A stretch of DNA of 64,000 bases from Pedobacter sp. MR2016-24 (lineage in GTDB: Bacteria > Bacteroidota > Bacteroidia > Sphingobacteriales > Sphingobacteriaceae). How positions within the stretch are numbered: position 1 is the stretch's first letter; each line of letters opens with the position of its first letter. The notes beneath the pieces are model-generated. The model ran no database searches. It saw only the letters and a program-made list of their open reading frames with translations, and was not told the origin of the DNA. A program made the position numbers and the translations under genes. The stretch spans positions 558,001 to 622,000 of the forward strand of contig NZ_JAPIVO010000001.1 of the NCBI RefSeq assembly GCF_026239655.1, in the 5' to 3' direction. Shown here in pieces: positions 6,193-15,249 of this stretch.

Positions 6193-8922
6193 TTATTTAA
6201 CAGTATATCGATAGATATAACGGCCAACGTTACCGTTAATGTCAACGCCCTCAATTACCGCCCTGTAAGTTCCTTTCCCATCTGCATTGAAGAATTCCAG
6301 TGTAGTATCAGCTGTAGGGCTGGTTACGATTTTAGGATTCCAGTAAACGGTTGTTCTTAAATCGTTACCGGTATATGAACTGGTTTGCGTCAGGTATTTA
6401 GGCGCATAAAATTCTTTGACTTTAGTATACCCTTTCGGCGTAAATTTAAGCATGTTGCTTTGCGGCATCATTTTCTTTAATTCGGCCAGGCTGATGTTCG
6501 ATTTCTCTACCTTTTTGGTATTGATCACAATCACCCCTTTACAGTTATAAGTTCTGAACACCAGGCCAAGCTGATCCTGAAGAAATATCTCTACAGATTC
6601 AACATCTTTTGGATTCACACTATTCACTGATATCGGGTCTACAGCATTTCCATTAATAAATATCTGGGCAGGTGTGGATTTATCGCCCTGCATATAATCT
6701 CTTGTAATGTAAAATGCCGCATTGGTTTCATCATAGGTCATACCTGTGGCCATTGTTTTAAGGCACATCAGCAGATCGTTACATGAACTGAAACGGTCGC
6801 CGTTAAGCTGATGCTCCGGGATCATACTTAAACCCGAGAGCGCACTATGGTCTGCATGACTTGGTTTTTTAACTGGTGCACCGGTAATTTTTACCTCTTT
6901 CAGCGTACGCAGATTACTGTATTGTTTTTTACTGTTATCCAGATAAGCAGATAAAGTGCTGTCGATATTTACCACCTCGCTCGCAATATTCGGGTTATTG
7001 CCGATTTCAGGAAAAGGAGAACTGTCCAGCATGATCATCATATTACTGCCGGCTGCATTATATTTAGCATTGATGAGTAATTCCGCACCATCTTCGAATA
7101 CCAGGTTAGGAAAGGCGAAAAGGCCTGAATTTGTGGTTAATGTTTCAGCAGATAATGTTCTGCCCGGACTGGTTAATCTTAAGGCACCTTTTCTGACAGG
7201 CATTCCTGTTCTGTCTCTTAGTGTTCCTGTTACCGTAATCCCCTGCTCAGGAACATAACTAATCGCCGGCATTTTATTATTGAGAATCTCTTTATAGGAG
7301 AAGCGGCGGTATCCTTGCGTAAGCATCAAAATGTCCAGCTCAGCCAGTTTTTTATCGTCAGTTTTTACAAAGTAATAATTGGGACGTTCTACATAACCCT
7401 GAAGGTCGGAAGTTAGTAATAAGGCACTCTGTATAGTTATTTCTGTCGTTTCATCTACAGGAACTTTCTGTTGATCCGTTACACTTAAAGAGAAATTACC
7501 AACAAGACGTTGTGTAGAATCTTTAGCAGAAAAAGTCATCCGTACTTTCTGCCTTGGTTTATAAACAGGTAAATCTGATTTCAGCGCCAGTTTCATAGCC
7601 GAATTGTGCATTACAAATACAATACGCTCGCTGATTGGTTCACCCGTGGCAGAAAATAGCGTCAGCTGGATAATACCCGCAGGAAGTTTATCCGTAGAAA
7701 TTTTTGCTGCCGTTACTTGTGTTGCCAGTTTGGATTGCGCAGCATAATAAACCCTTCCTCCGTTTTGTGCCACGATATAAAGTCCCTTTCCCTGATTTTG
7801 CTGGAAATAGGTATCATTAGCTACAATTTTAAAATTGACCATACCAGCTGTAGCTGTTGATGCCTGTATCGCCAAACCTGCATCGGTTGCTTTAGGCAGC
7901 TCGATGGTCTTTTTAGTACCGTCCTTAAAGGTGACGTTAGCTTTATAAGTTTTGGTACCTTCAGCATTCAGGTAAAACGACCCCATCCCAAGGTGGGCAG
8001 ACTTAAAAGTAGTTACCTGGTTGCCGTCACTATCTGTAATTGTACCGCTTGACTCTATACCCAGTCCATCGGGTTTGATGGCTTTAAAAGCCATTTGTAT
8101 CGGAATCCCTTTTACGAGCTCTCCACCTTCGGGGAAAAACTGGATGTCATTGCTGCCTGCTTTTACTTTGAGGACAAAAGATGACGCAAGTAGTTCCTGG
8201 TTACCGGTGTTCAGTTCTGTGATCAGATTCCCTTTGGTTATAAATTCATTCTTGCGTGGTGTGATGCTGATTTTAAGTATTCCGTTTGCGTCAGTAGTAC
8301 CTTTACCTTTGCTCACCACATCATAGTTAGAGGTTACGCTCCAACTGACCTGTTTATTGGCCATCGCAATCTTATCCATGTTCTTAAACTGGATCTGTGC
8401 CTCTATGGTCTGACTTTTATCGGTCTGTATATTATTATAGCTGAGATGAGTGATCAGTTTTTTATCAATCGCTTCACCTATCGGAATTGTTTTGGTAAAG
8501 AAGTAATCAGGGTTGGAATTGAACATCCATACCGTGTAAGCTCTTACATAATAATTCCCCTGTTTAAAGTTAACCATGTCGAGATCCAGGCTGCCGTAAG
8601 CTACGCTATTGGTTACTGGTAGCTTCAATGATTTGACCAATGAATCCTGGTCATTCATTACGTCTACATAAACCACTTTACTCAATGGTGAAGGCACATT
8701 CTGCTCAAAAGTCAGGTAGGCTTTAAAAAACATCGTATCAGCCACACTATAATAAGGTTTGTCAAAATGCACATATACCTTTTCTGCCGGATATTGATCT
8801 GCGATGATTTTTGATTTTCCAAGAATATTACTCAGGATTGAGCTGTCTTGCTGGGCAGATGCACTTATATTTATAGAGAAAAAGAGTATAAACAGTGCAA
8901 ATGATAATTTTAAATAGTTCAT
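6193..8922 (-). CDS. Secreted MG2-like / TonB-plug-like envelope protein
   Basis: 909 residues with a Sec signal peptide (cleavage after SASA, about residue 23). The first domain has the EKVYVHFDKPYYSVADTMFF signature of the macroglobulin-like MG2 domain found in many large Bacteroidota surface proteins, followed by further beta-sandwich segments. Near residues 750-810 a segment resembles the TonB-receptor plug (PAQIFINGNAVDPISVN ... GVIVINTKK), but no beta-barrel follows. It is therefore not a transporter; a scaffold or partner of outer-membrane receptors is plausible. Monocistronic. The domain assignments are by motif; the function is unknown. Confidence 0.75.
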   Translation of the reverse strand: MNYLKLSFALFILFFSINISASAQQDSSILSNILGKSKIIADQYPAEKVYVHFDKPYYSVADTMFFKAYLTFEQNVPSPLSKVVYVDVMNDQDSLVKSLKLPVTNSVAYGSLDLDMVNFKQGNYYVRAYTVWMFNSNPDYFFTKTIPIGEAIDKKLITHLSYNNIQTDKSQTIEAQIQFKNMDKIAMANKQVSWSVTSNYDVVSKGKGTTDANGILKISITPRKNEFITKGNLITELNTGNQELLASSFVLKVKAGSNDIQFFPEGGELVKGIPIQMAFKAIKPDGLGIESSGTITDSDGNQVTTFKSAHLGMGSFYLNAEGTKTYKANVTFKDGTKKTIELPKATDAGLAIQASTATAGMVNFKIVANDTYFQQNQGKGLYIVAQNGGRVYYAAQSKLATQVTAAKISTDKLPAGIIQLTLFSATGEPISERIVFVMHNSAMKLALKSDLPVYKPRQKVRMTFSAKDSTQRLVGNFSLSVTDQQKVPVDETTEITIQSALLLTSDLQGYVERPNYYFVKTDDKKLAELDILMLTQGYRRFSYKEILNNKMPAISYVPEQGITVTGTLRDRTGMPVRKGALRLTSPGRTLSAETLTTNSGLFAFPNLVFEDGAELLINAKYNAAGSNMMIMLDSSPFPEIGNNPNIASEVVNIDSTLSAYLDNSKKQYSNLRTLKEVKITGAPVKKPSHADHSALSGLSMIPEHQLNGDRFSSCNDLLMCLKTMATGMTYDETNAAFYITRDYMQGDKSTPAQIFINGNAVDPISVNSVNPKDVESVEIFLQDQLGLVFRTYNCKGVIVINTKKVEKSNISLAELKKMMPQSNMLKFTPKGYTKVKEFYAPKYLTQTSSYTGNDLRTTVYWNPKIVTSPTADTTLEFFNADGKGTYRAVIEGVDINGNVGRYIYRYTVK

Positions 8923-9051
8923 GAATGTCTAATAAAACGCAATTAATGTTGCTAATATATTCATTTATGAACTCAGCTTCTCTATCTTATTGAAGCTTTA
9001 ACATATTTTGACATTTCTGTTCAATTATTATGTTATTAAAACAGATGATAC

Positions 9052-9077
9052 AAAAAAGGTGGTCTTTTCAAACCACC
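9052..9077 (-). terminator. Terminator of the nitroreductase gene
   Basis: Stem GGTGGT/ACCACC (9058-9063 with 9072-9077), followed on the minus strand by six T. It lies about 23 nt after the nitroreductase stop. Confidence 0.7.
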
Positions 9078-9099
9078 CTTTTCCTTTTATCTTCTGAAC

Positions 9100-9732
9100 T
9101 TAGTGAAATTCAATCGCGAATTCATCAGTAGCAGTACGCACTTTTTTAAGATTAACTAACCAATCATTGTTTGCATCTCTGTATCCTAATGGTAATATGG
9201 TCACGCTTCTTAGTCCTCTTTGTGACAAACCTAACAAAGCATCCAGTTCATCTGCATTAAAACCTTCCATCGGTGTAGCATCAACTTTCAGGAAGGCGGC
9301 TTCTGCGATGGCCATTCCAAAACCGATATAAGCCTGTCTTGCTGCATGGTTGAAGTTAACTTCACTTGTTTTGGCAGTATAGTTCGCCGTCAGCTGAACT
9401 TCATAATCAGACGGACCTTCATCCGGAAGACCGCGTTCTTCAGCTGCATGTGCAAATACTCCACGGATTCTTTCTTCTGTATAGTTATCCCATGCTGCAA
9501 AAATAAGCAGGTGAGAGGAATCAGTGATCTGAGTCTGACCGAAAGCAATAGGCTGGATTTTAGCCTTTAATTCTGGATTCGTAATCACAATAATTCTGAA
9601 AGGCTGAAGGCCAGAAGAAGTAGGTGCCAGACGCGCAGCTTCTATGATCTGGTTCACTTTATCTTGTGTTACCTTTTCTCCGTTCATTTTTTTTGTAGCA
9701 TATCGCCACTTCAACACATCTATCAAGCTCAT
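9100..9732 (-). CDS. NAD(P)H-dependent oxidoreductase, nitroreductase family
   Basis: 210 residues, NfsB/FMN nitroreductase type. Seen: the FMN phosphate-binding N-terminus RYATKKM, the APTSSGLQPFRIIVI segment that binds the flavin, and a C-terminal region with LPLGYRD. Such enzymes reduce nitroaromatics, quinones or flavins with NAD(P)H by a ping-pong mechanism and work as cytoplasmic homodimers. Transcribed alone, divergent from fadL. A -7 box and a palindrome lie upstream, so regulated expression is likely. Confidence 0.9.
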   Translation of the reverse strand: MSLIDVLKWRYATKKMNGEKVTQDKVNQIIEAARLAPTSSGLQPFRIIVITNPELKAKIQPIAFGQTQITDSSHLLIFAAWDNYTEERIRGVFAHAAEERGLPDEGPSDYEVQLTANYTAKTSEVNFNHAARQAYIGFGMAIAEAAFLKVDATPMEGFNADELDALLGLSQRGLRSVTILPLGYRDANNDWLVNLKKVRTATDEFAIEFH

Positions 9733-10055
9733 GATTTTATTTTTAAATTTTAAGGGGCTGATTTACTGTTATAACTTTTATTAATTAACAGTGTTAGCAA
9801 AGGTATGTATGTTACATATAGCTTGCTTCTAGTCGAGGTGCTTTTGACTTTTCAATGATAAGGCAATACATTAAGAATTAAAAAATAACATTTGGATTAG
9901 AGCTTTAAAATAGTTAAAATCGTTTATTATTATGCACGCATAGGAATTGAGCAATAAAACTTTATCTTACTGTTAATTGTTATTAAAATTAAGCGTTTGA
10001 GAGATCTTTATTTTTTCTACAGCATGCAGTATATTCAATTTAATTCTAACCAAAT
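9733..10055. other. Divergent intergenic region, nitroreductase / fadL
   Basis: 323 bp without a gene. It holds the nitroreductase promoter and palindrome near 9798-9818. The fadL side is AT-rich with no exact TAnnTTTG box that I could pick out. Confidence 0.5.
9798..9818 (-). promoter_or_regulatory. Promoter and operator candidate of the nitroreductase gene
   Basis: Minus-strand -7 box TACCTTTG (9805-9798), 65 nt before the start codon. Just upstream is the palindrome TATGT-T-ACATA (9808-9818), a size and position typical of a small winged-helix repressor site. No regulator gene is adjacent. Confidence 0.5.
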
Positions 10056-11270
10056 ATGAAAAAGATTCTACTAGGTTTATTATTAGGCTTACCAGTTTTG
10101 GGTTATTCCCAATCTTTCCAGGTAAACCTTCAGGGGCAGAAACAAACGGCCATGGCTGGTGCAGGCACGGGAGTTGCTTTAGACGAAGCAGCGGTATTTT
10201 TTAATCCGGGAGCAGTATCATTCCTCAAAAAAAATGGTGTCCAGGCAGGTATTAGTCCACTTTATCTTAAAACGGCATTTCGGGAAAATGGCTCAAACAT
10301 TACAGAGTATAATAAAGATAAGCTGGCAACGCCGGTGATGGGATATGCTGTATTTGGAAATCCTGAAGGACGTCTGCGTTTTGGTCTGGGTATATATACT
10401 CCTTTTGGCGGCGCCATGCATTGGAATGAAGACTGGACGGGTAAATATACGGTTACTTCGTTAGACCTGCAGGCAATTTATATTCAGCCTACAATCAGTT
10501 TAAAAATTACAGATAATATTGGTATTGGTGGTGGTTTGGTTTATTCAATGGGTAAGGTAGACCTGAGACGTGCGGTACCACTGACGCTAAACAACGGTCA
10601 GTCTGGCACGGCGAAGCTTGAAGGTGATACGCATGATTTCGGATGGAATGCTGGTATCTATGTGAAAACAGTTTCGGGAGTTTCTATAGGAGTAACACAC
10701 CGTTCGCAGGTAACCGCAAGGGTAAAAGATGGAGATGCAAAATTCGATGTTCCTGAGGCTTTAATTGCAGGCTTCCCGACTAAGTTTACTGCTGAACTTC
10801 CTTTGCCTGCTACATCTTCCATTGGTTTTGGATTTTATCCTTCGGAAAAAACGACTATTGCTTTAGATGCAAACTGGGTACACTGGAATAAATACAAAGA
10901 GCTGGCCTTTGTTTACAATAACAATCAGCGTGTGGAAAATACCAGGTCTCCAAGGAATTACCATGATGCTGCGGCATTACGGTTAGGGATTCAAAATCAG
11001 ACCACAGAAAGATTAGCTTTAAGAGCAGGGGTGGGTTATGCCTTTACGCCGGTATCTGAGGGATATGTAACGCCGGAAGTGCCTGATGCGAACAGAGTTT
11101 TACTGAGCGCTGGTATAGGATACAAAGCTTCTGAACACTTTAATGTTGACTTTTCTTTCTTGTATGAAAATGTTAAAGCAAGAAATGAAACAAATATTGA
11201 AACAGGTTTGAGTGGCGAATTTAAAACAGTGGCCTATATTCCTGGTATTTCTCTATCCTACAAATGGTAG
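10056..11270 (+). CDS. Outer membrane transport protein, OmpP1/FadL/TodX family
   Basis: 404 residues with a signal peptide (MKKILLGLLLGLPVLGYSQ). The mature N-terminus has the FadL hatch-like QTAMAGAGTGVALDEAAVFFNPG motif, and the rest alternates aromatic and polar residues as in a 14-strand beta-barrel, ending with Trp (SLSYKW). FadL proteins let hydrophobic compounds such as long-chain fatty acids diffuse across the outer membrane. The SGNH hydrolase lipoprotein 40 bp downstream is a frequent Bacteroidota partner and may release the lipids taken up. Confidence 0.9.
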   Translation: MKKILLGLLLGLPVLGYSQSFQVNLQGQKQTAMAGAGTGVALDEAAVFFNPGAVSFLKKNGVQAGISPLYLKTAFRENGSNITEYNKDKLATPVMGYAVFGNPEGRLRFGLGIYTPFGGAMHWNEDWTGKYTVTSLDLQAIYIQPTISLKITDNIGIGGGLVYSMGKVDLRRAVPLTLNNGQSGTAKLEGDTHDFGWNAGIYVKTVSGVSIGVTHRSQVTARVKDGDAKFDVPEALIAGFPTKFTAELPLPATSSIGFGFYPSEKTTIALDANWVHWNKYKELAFVYNNNQRVENTRSPRNYHDAAALRLGIQNQTTERLALRAGVGYAFTPVSEGYVTPEVPDANRVLLSAGIGYKASEHFNVDFSFLYENVKARNETNIETGLSGEFKTVAYIPGISLSYKW

Positions 11271-11310
11271 TTAACTTATAATCCATTTTACACACGAAAT
11301 TATTATTGAG

Positions 11311-12606
11311 ATGAAATCACATTATATATTTAAAAGCATTCTTGCGGTTGCTGTTATTGCAATGGCTTCCTGCAAACCTGAACTAAAGTCGATCACCCCA
11401 AGTAAAGGAACGGCAGATTTCTCACGTTATATCGCTGTTGGTAATTCCCTGACATCGGGTTACGCGGATAACGGACTATACCTGGAAGGGCAGCAAAACT
11501 CATTCCCGCTGATGATTGCTACCCAGATGAAAACTGTTGGGGGTGGTGAGTTTTATACACCATTCTTTAGAGAGGATCAATCTGATGGATCAGGACATGT
11601 GCGGTTAGCAAGTTTCACCGCAACAGGACTGCCGGTAATAGTACCTGTAGCAGATAAACTGGCTGTACGCGGACCGGGTCCGCTTTATACCAAGTATACA
11701 GGAGAATTGAACAATTATGGCGTACCGGGTATTAAGTTAGGGTTGATCACTTTTGCACAGTACGGAAATCTCAACCCATTTTATGAGCGTTTACTACCGG
11801 GCGTGCCACCAAATAATACAACAACCTACCTTGATTTTGTAACGGCCAAACCTTTTACCTTTTTCAGCATGTGGTTAGGTAACAATGATATTTTAGGATA
11901 TGCAACTACAGGTGGTGCTTCTCCTGCCGATCAGCCAACACCAAAAGCAACTTTTACCGCTTTGTATAATCTTGCTGCGTCTAAATTGATGATGGGCGGC
12001 GGTACTACGGCGGGCGCAGCGAAAGGTGTTGTATCAACCATTCCGGATGTGTTAACTACACCGTTTTTTACGACAGTAACGTTACCAACATTATTGAAAA
12101 CAGTGCAGGCTGCTGCACCAACAATAACGGCATTGTGGATCACTACAGGTACTGGTACAGTAAGAGCTGCTACTACGCAGGATTATTTCCTGCTTACTTT
12201 AAGTTCTGCAAATGTTATAGGTACAGGTGCTATTCCTTACGGTTTGGCTCCTCAGAATCCGATTGAAAGTAAATGGGTGCTGGATAAAGATGAAGCTGCT
12301 GTTGTGGCAGATTATACCAATGCCTACAATGCTACAATTAAATCTGTAGCAGCCGCAAATAGTTTAGCACTGGTAGATGCAAATGCTTTATTAAAAGAAT
12401 ATACCGGTACAGGTAAAATGGTAAATGGTGCGACTGTAAGTTCGGCCTATGTTACAGGTAATCTGTTTTCATTGGATGGTATCCATCTTACGCCAATGGG
12501 ATATTCATTGATTGCGAATGAATTCATCCGTTCTATCAATGGAAAATACGGGTCAAGCATTCCCACTGTTGATGTGACCAAATACAGGGGCGTAAAGTTC
12601 CCTTAG
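11311..12606 (+). CDS. SGNH/GDSL hydrolase lipoprotein
   Basis: 431 residues. Lipoprotein signal peptide with lipobox ending MASC (Cys21). Block I of the SGNH family reads GNSLTSGY with nucleophile Ser46; LGNNDILGY supplies the block III Asn; D389-G-I-H392 is the catalytic Asp/His block V. Likely an esterase or lipase anchored in the envelope. It follows fadL after 40 bp and ends at a clear terminator, so the two form an operon for hydrophobic substrates. The region around residues 205-330 is an Ala/Thr-rich insertion. Confidence 0.88.
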   Translation: MKSHYIFKSILAVAVIAMASCKPELKSITPSKGTADFSRYIAVGNSLTSGYADNGLYLEGQQNSFPLMIATQMKTVGGGEFYTPFFREDQSDGSGHVRLASFTATGLPVIVPVADKLAVRGPGPLYTKYTGELNNYGVPGIKLGLITFAQYGNLNPFYERLLPGVPPNNTTTYLDFVTAKPFTFFSMWLGNNDILGYATTGGASPADQPTPKATFTALYNLAASKLMMGGGTTAGAAKGVVSTIPDVLTTPFFTTVTLPTLLKTVQAAAPTITALWITTGTGTVRAATTQDYFLLTLSSANVIGTGAIPYGLAPQNPIESKWVLDKDEAAVVADYTNAYNATIKSVAAANSLALVDANALLKEYTGTGKMVNGATVSSAYVTGNLFSLDGIHLTPMGYSLIANEFIRSINGKYGSSIPTVDVTKYRGVKFP

Positions 12607-12640
12607 GTCATCTTAGGAAATTTTCATACAAATAATGGCT

Positions 12641-12676
12641 AAGCCCTGTATTGTCGAAAGATGATACAGGGCTTTT
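12641..12676 (+). terminator. Terminator of the fadL-SGNH operon
   Basis: Perfect 11-bp stem AAGCCCTGTAT/ATACAGGGCTT (12641-12651 with 12664-12674) followed by T residues. Confidence 0.85.
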
Positions 12677-12765
12677 ATTGTTTTGTGGTCAGCTTCGGTA
12701 GTGAGCAGGCTCGGGGAGGGTTATAGCTTTGCTCCTGCATTGCTCGTGGTTTAGACTTATTTTGG

Positions 12766-12881
12766 ACGTAGCAGCCATACCCCAGCCTTACCCTAATGGT
12801 ACCCTGGCTATACCCCGGCTATACCCATGGGGGTATAACCGGGGTATAGCCAGGGTGGGTCTGGAGTATGGCTGCTACGTC
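12766..12881. repeat. Long GC-rich imperfect palindrome (about 116 bp)
   Basis: Outer arms GACGTAGCAGCCATAC and GTATGGCTGCTACGTC are perfect complements. Inner arms ACCCTGGCTATACCCCGG and CCGGGGTATAGCCAGGGT also pair, around TATACCC/GGGTATA at the centre. The left arm has about 11 extra bases, and TACCC-type motifs recur. It lies between two converging terminators, so it is unlikely to regulate either gene; a dispersed palindromic element is the best guess. Confidence 0.75.
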
Positions 12882-12969
12882 TAAAGCTGGTGCAAAGTAA
12901 GACTAATGGAAGTCCAATGGAATAACCGTCCCCCCGCAGTCTACGAACCAAATATTATCTGCTACATAA

Positions 12970-13005
12970 AAAAACGCTGCACCATACGAATGATGCAGCG
13001 TTTTT
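12970..13005 (-). terminator. Terminator of msrA
   Basis: Perfect 12-bp stem AAAAACGCTGCA/TGCAGCGTTTTT (12970-12981 with 12994-13005), T-rich on the minus strand, just after the msrA stop. Confidence 0.85.
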
Positions 13006-13018
13006 AATAAGTATTTAG

Positions 13019-13618
13019 CTAGTGTTTCAGCTTCGCTTTGAACACTTTTTCCAGTTTCTCCATTTTTGGCAGGATCACTAATCTGCAATAAGGCTGGTTA
13101 GCATTCTTCACAAAATAATTCTGGTGGTAGCTTTCTGCTACGTAAAATGGTTCAGCTTTAGTAATTTCCGTAACAACTGGTTTTCCGTAAGCATTTGTCT
13201 TATTCAGCTCTGCTTTATATTGCTGCGCCAGTAATTTCTGCTGTGCAGTATGGTAAAATACTACTGAACGGTATTGGGTGCCCTTGTCTGCACCTTGCTG
13301 GTTTAATGTTGTCGGATCGTGACTTTTCCAGAATACTTCCAGAAGTTCGTCATAAGTGATTTTTGAAGGATCGTAGTTTACTTCAATTACTTCTGCATGT
13401 CCTGTAGCGCCTGTACAAACATCCTCATAAGACGGGTTGGAGATCTGACCTCCTTCAAACCCTGATTTTACACTGGTTACCCCTGCAAGACGGTCGAATA
13501 TAGCCTCCGAACACCAGAAACAACCCATTCCAAACGTTGCTTTCTCTGCTTTTTTCTGTTGGGCATTAACTGTACCCAGTGAAAAGAGAACTAAAACTAT
13601 GATTAATAAATGTTTCAT
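13019..13618 (-). CDS. msrA: Peptide-methionine (S)-S-oxide reductase, exported
   Basis: 199 residues. MsrA reduces methionine-S-sulfoxide in proteins. Seen: the GCFWC active-site motif with nucleophile Cys33, the conserved GYxGG-like segment (SGFEGGQISNPSYEDVCTG, including GATGHAEV), QYRS, and a distal Cys in NQPYCRLVI that can resolve the disulfide. An N-terminal signal peptide (to VNA, about residue 19) places it in the periplasm, so it protects envelope proteins. Single gene with its own terminator. No MsrB domain or gene is next to it. Confidence 0.95.
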   Translation of the reverse strand: MKHLLIIVLVLFSLGTVNAQQKKAEKATFGMGCFWCSEAIFDRLAGVTSVKSGFEGGQISNPSYEDVCTGATGHAEVIEVNYDPSKITYDELLEVFWKSHDPTTLNQQGADKGTQYRSVVFYHTAQQKLLAQQYKAELNKTNAYGKPVVTEITKAEPFYVAESYHQNYFVKNANQPYCRLVILPKMEKLEKVFKAKLKH

Positions 13619-13849
13619 ATGTATTTGTGTTTAGGTAAAATTACGCAAGCTGCAGGATTATAGTTTTCTATTCACAGTGAATCAGCTTAATATTACAATG
13701 GGTTGATATTAGTTGTGGAAATCATGAGATGTGTTGATAACTTAAACTGTTGAAATAAAGATTTTTAGTTGTAATTATTCTCGGTTTTGGAGGTTTATTA
13801 ACAATTGTTTTATAATTTAGGATAACTATTACCAATTAATGTAAATATT

Positions 13850-14812
13850 ATGTCTACACCTTATATTCCTACGTTAGACCTCGGTTCTTATATAGATGGA
13901 ACAGAACAGCAACGTAAAAAGTTTTCTGATGAATTAGGCCGGGCGTTCAATGATTCGGGTTTTGTAACCATTACGAATCATGGCGTGAGTCAGGAATTGA
14001 TTGATCAATTGTATAAAAACATCCAGGGCGTATTTTCCATGACAGCTGAACAGAAGGCAAAATATGAAAAGCCCGAACTTGCCGGTCAGCGTGGTTATAC
14101 AAGTGCTGGTAAGGAAACTGCAAAAGGTGCTAAAACGGCCGACCTGAAAGAGTTCTGGCAAATTGGTCAGACGGTTACTGATGGCGATCCAATCAAATTC
14201 CAATATCCTGAGAATGAATACCTGGAGGAAATTCCGGAATTCAATGAAGTAACAAATGAAATTTATCAAAAGCTGGAAAGTAATGGTAAACATTTACTTA
14301 GAGCAATCGCTACCTATCTTGAATTGCCGATAGATTACTTTGATGCGCATGTACATAATGGTAATTCTATTTTAAGGGGAATCCATTATTTTCCTATTGA
14401 ACATCCTGAAGAATTGTCTGATGATGCGGTACGTGCTGGTGCGCATGAGGATATCAATCTTATTACCTTGTTGATCGGTGCAAGTGCTGACGGGCTTGAA
14501 GTGTTGACACGTGGTAATGAATGGTTGCCCATCAAAGCACATCATTCGGATATTGTAGTAAATGTAGGGGATATGTTGCAACGCTTAACGAATAATAAAT
14601 TGCGGTCTACGACGCATAGAGTGGTTAATCCACCGAAAGAATTAATGAAAACCTCGCGCTTTTCGGTTCCGTTTTTCCTGCACCCTCGTTCGGATATGGA
14701 TTTAACGAGTCTTGATTCTTGTATTGATGAAGAACATCCTAAGTTGTATAGTGATATGACGGCTGGAGAATATCTCGACGAGAGATTAAGAGAGATAGGT
14801 CTGAAGAAGTAA
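13850..14812 (+). CDS. 2-oxoglutarate/Fe(II) dioxygenase, isopenicillin N synthase-like
   Basis: 320-residue cytoplasmic enzyme of the DIOX_N plus 2OG-FeII_Oxy type. The N-terminal domain has FNDSGFVTITNHGVSQ. The iron-binding triad is His199, Asp201 (AHEDINLITLL) and His256 (TTHRVV), and the 2-oxoglutarate-binding pair is R270-F-S272. All catalytic residues are therefore present. Such enzymes hydroxylate or oxidise small molecules; the substrate cannot be read from the sequence. Monocistronic with a strong terminator. Confidence 0.88.
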   Translation: MSTPYIPTLDLGSYIDGTEQQRKKFSDELGRAFNDSGFVTITNHGVSQELIDQLYKNIQGVFSMTAEQKAKYEKPELAGQRGYTSAGKETAKGAKTADLKEFWQIGQTVTDGDPIKFQYPENEYLEEIPEFNEVTNEIYQKLESNGKHLLRAIATYLELPIDYFDAHVHNGNSILRGIHYFPIEHPEELSDDAVRAGAHEDINLITLLIGASADGLEVLTRGNEWLPIKAHHSDIVVNVGDMLQRLTNNKLRSTTHRVVNPPKELMKTSRFSVPFFLHPRSDMDLTSLDSCIDEEHPKLYSDMTAGEYLDERLREIGLKK

Positions 14813-14830
14813 TAATAAATTAAGTGAAAT

Positions 14831-14864
14831 AAAAAAAGGGTTCATTTTCATGAACCCTTTTTTT
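14831..14864 (+). terminator. Terminator of the 2OG dioxygenase gene
   Basis: Stem AGGGTTCA/TGAACCCT extended by A7/T7 runs; perfect over 14 bp, with a 6-nt loop. It also lies just past the 3' end of the minus-strand tRNA. Confidence 0.88.
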
Positions 14865-14874
14865 ATTATACCGG

Positions 14875-14947
<73 letters not shown>

Positions 14948-15110
14948 TTTTAGACCCCGTTATTATCTAACAGGCTGCAATTATAAGGGAATTTATTTTT
15001 ATTACAAAATATCTTTATTGAAAAGATGTGTTTTGATTTATATCATGCTGTTTTAGAGGGGTTAAAATTACATGGTATCTTGAAGGCATAGCTTTTTACT
15101 GAAATCCAAT

Positions 15111-15197
15111 AACAAAATGGGCTATGCTGTTTTTCGCCTGCCTATCTTTTGCTGTGCAAAACATAGAAGGTCGAAAAACAGCATAGCCCGTTTTGTT
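15111..15197. repeat. Long near-perfect palindrome (87 bp)
   Basis: Two 26-nt arms (15111-15136 and 15172-15197), starting AACAAAATGGGCTATGCTG, pair with a single G:T-type mismatch. Inside, a second smaller palindrome (CTATCTTTTG/CAAAACATAG) extends the hairpin. Next to it, GGCGAxxACCT occurs twice (15214-15236). No U-run follows on either strand, so it is not a standard terminator of the minus-strand hydrolase gene. Possibly a dispersed repeat. Confidence 0.75.
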
Positions 15198-15249
15198 CGC
15201 GACCGCTTATCTGGCGACCACCTGATTGGCGATTACCTATCTCATGCGA

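Noticed and set aside
12766..12881. CRISPR repeat or riboswitch at the GC-rich palindrome
   Set aside because: No regular repeat-spacer pattern, no cas genes, and no downstream gene in either direction for a riboswitch to control.
12903..13088. 61-codon minus-strand ORF overlapping the end of msrA
   Set aside because: Runs through the msrA terminator in another frame; shadow ORF.
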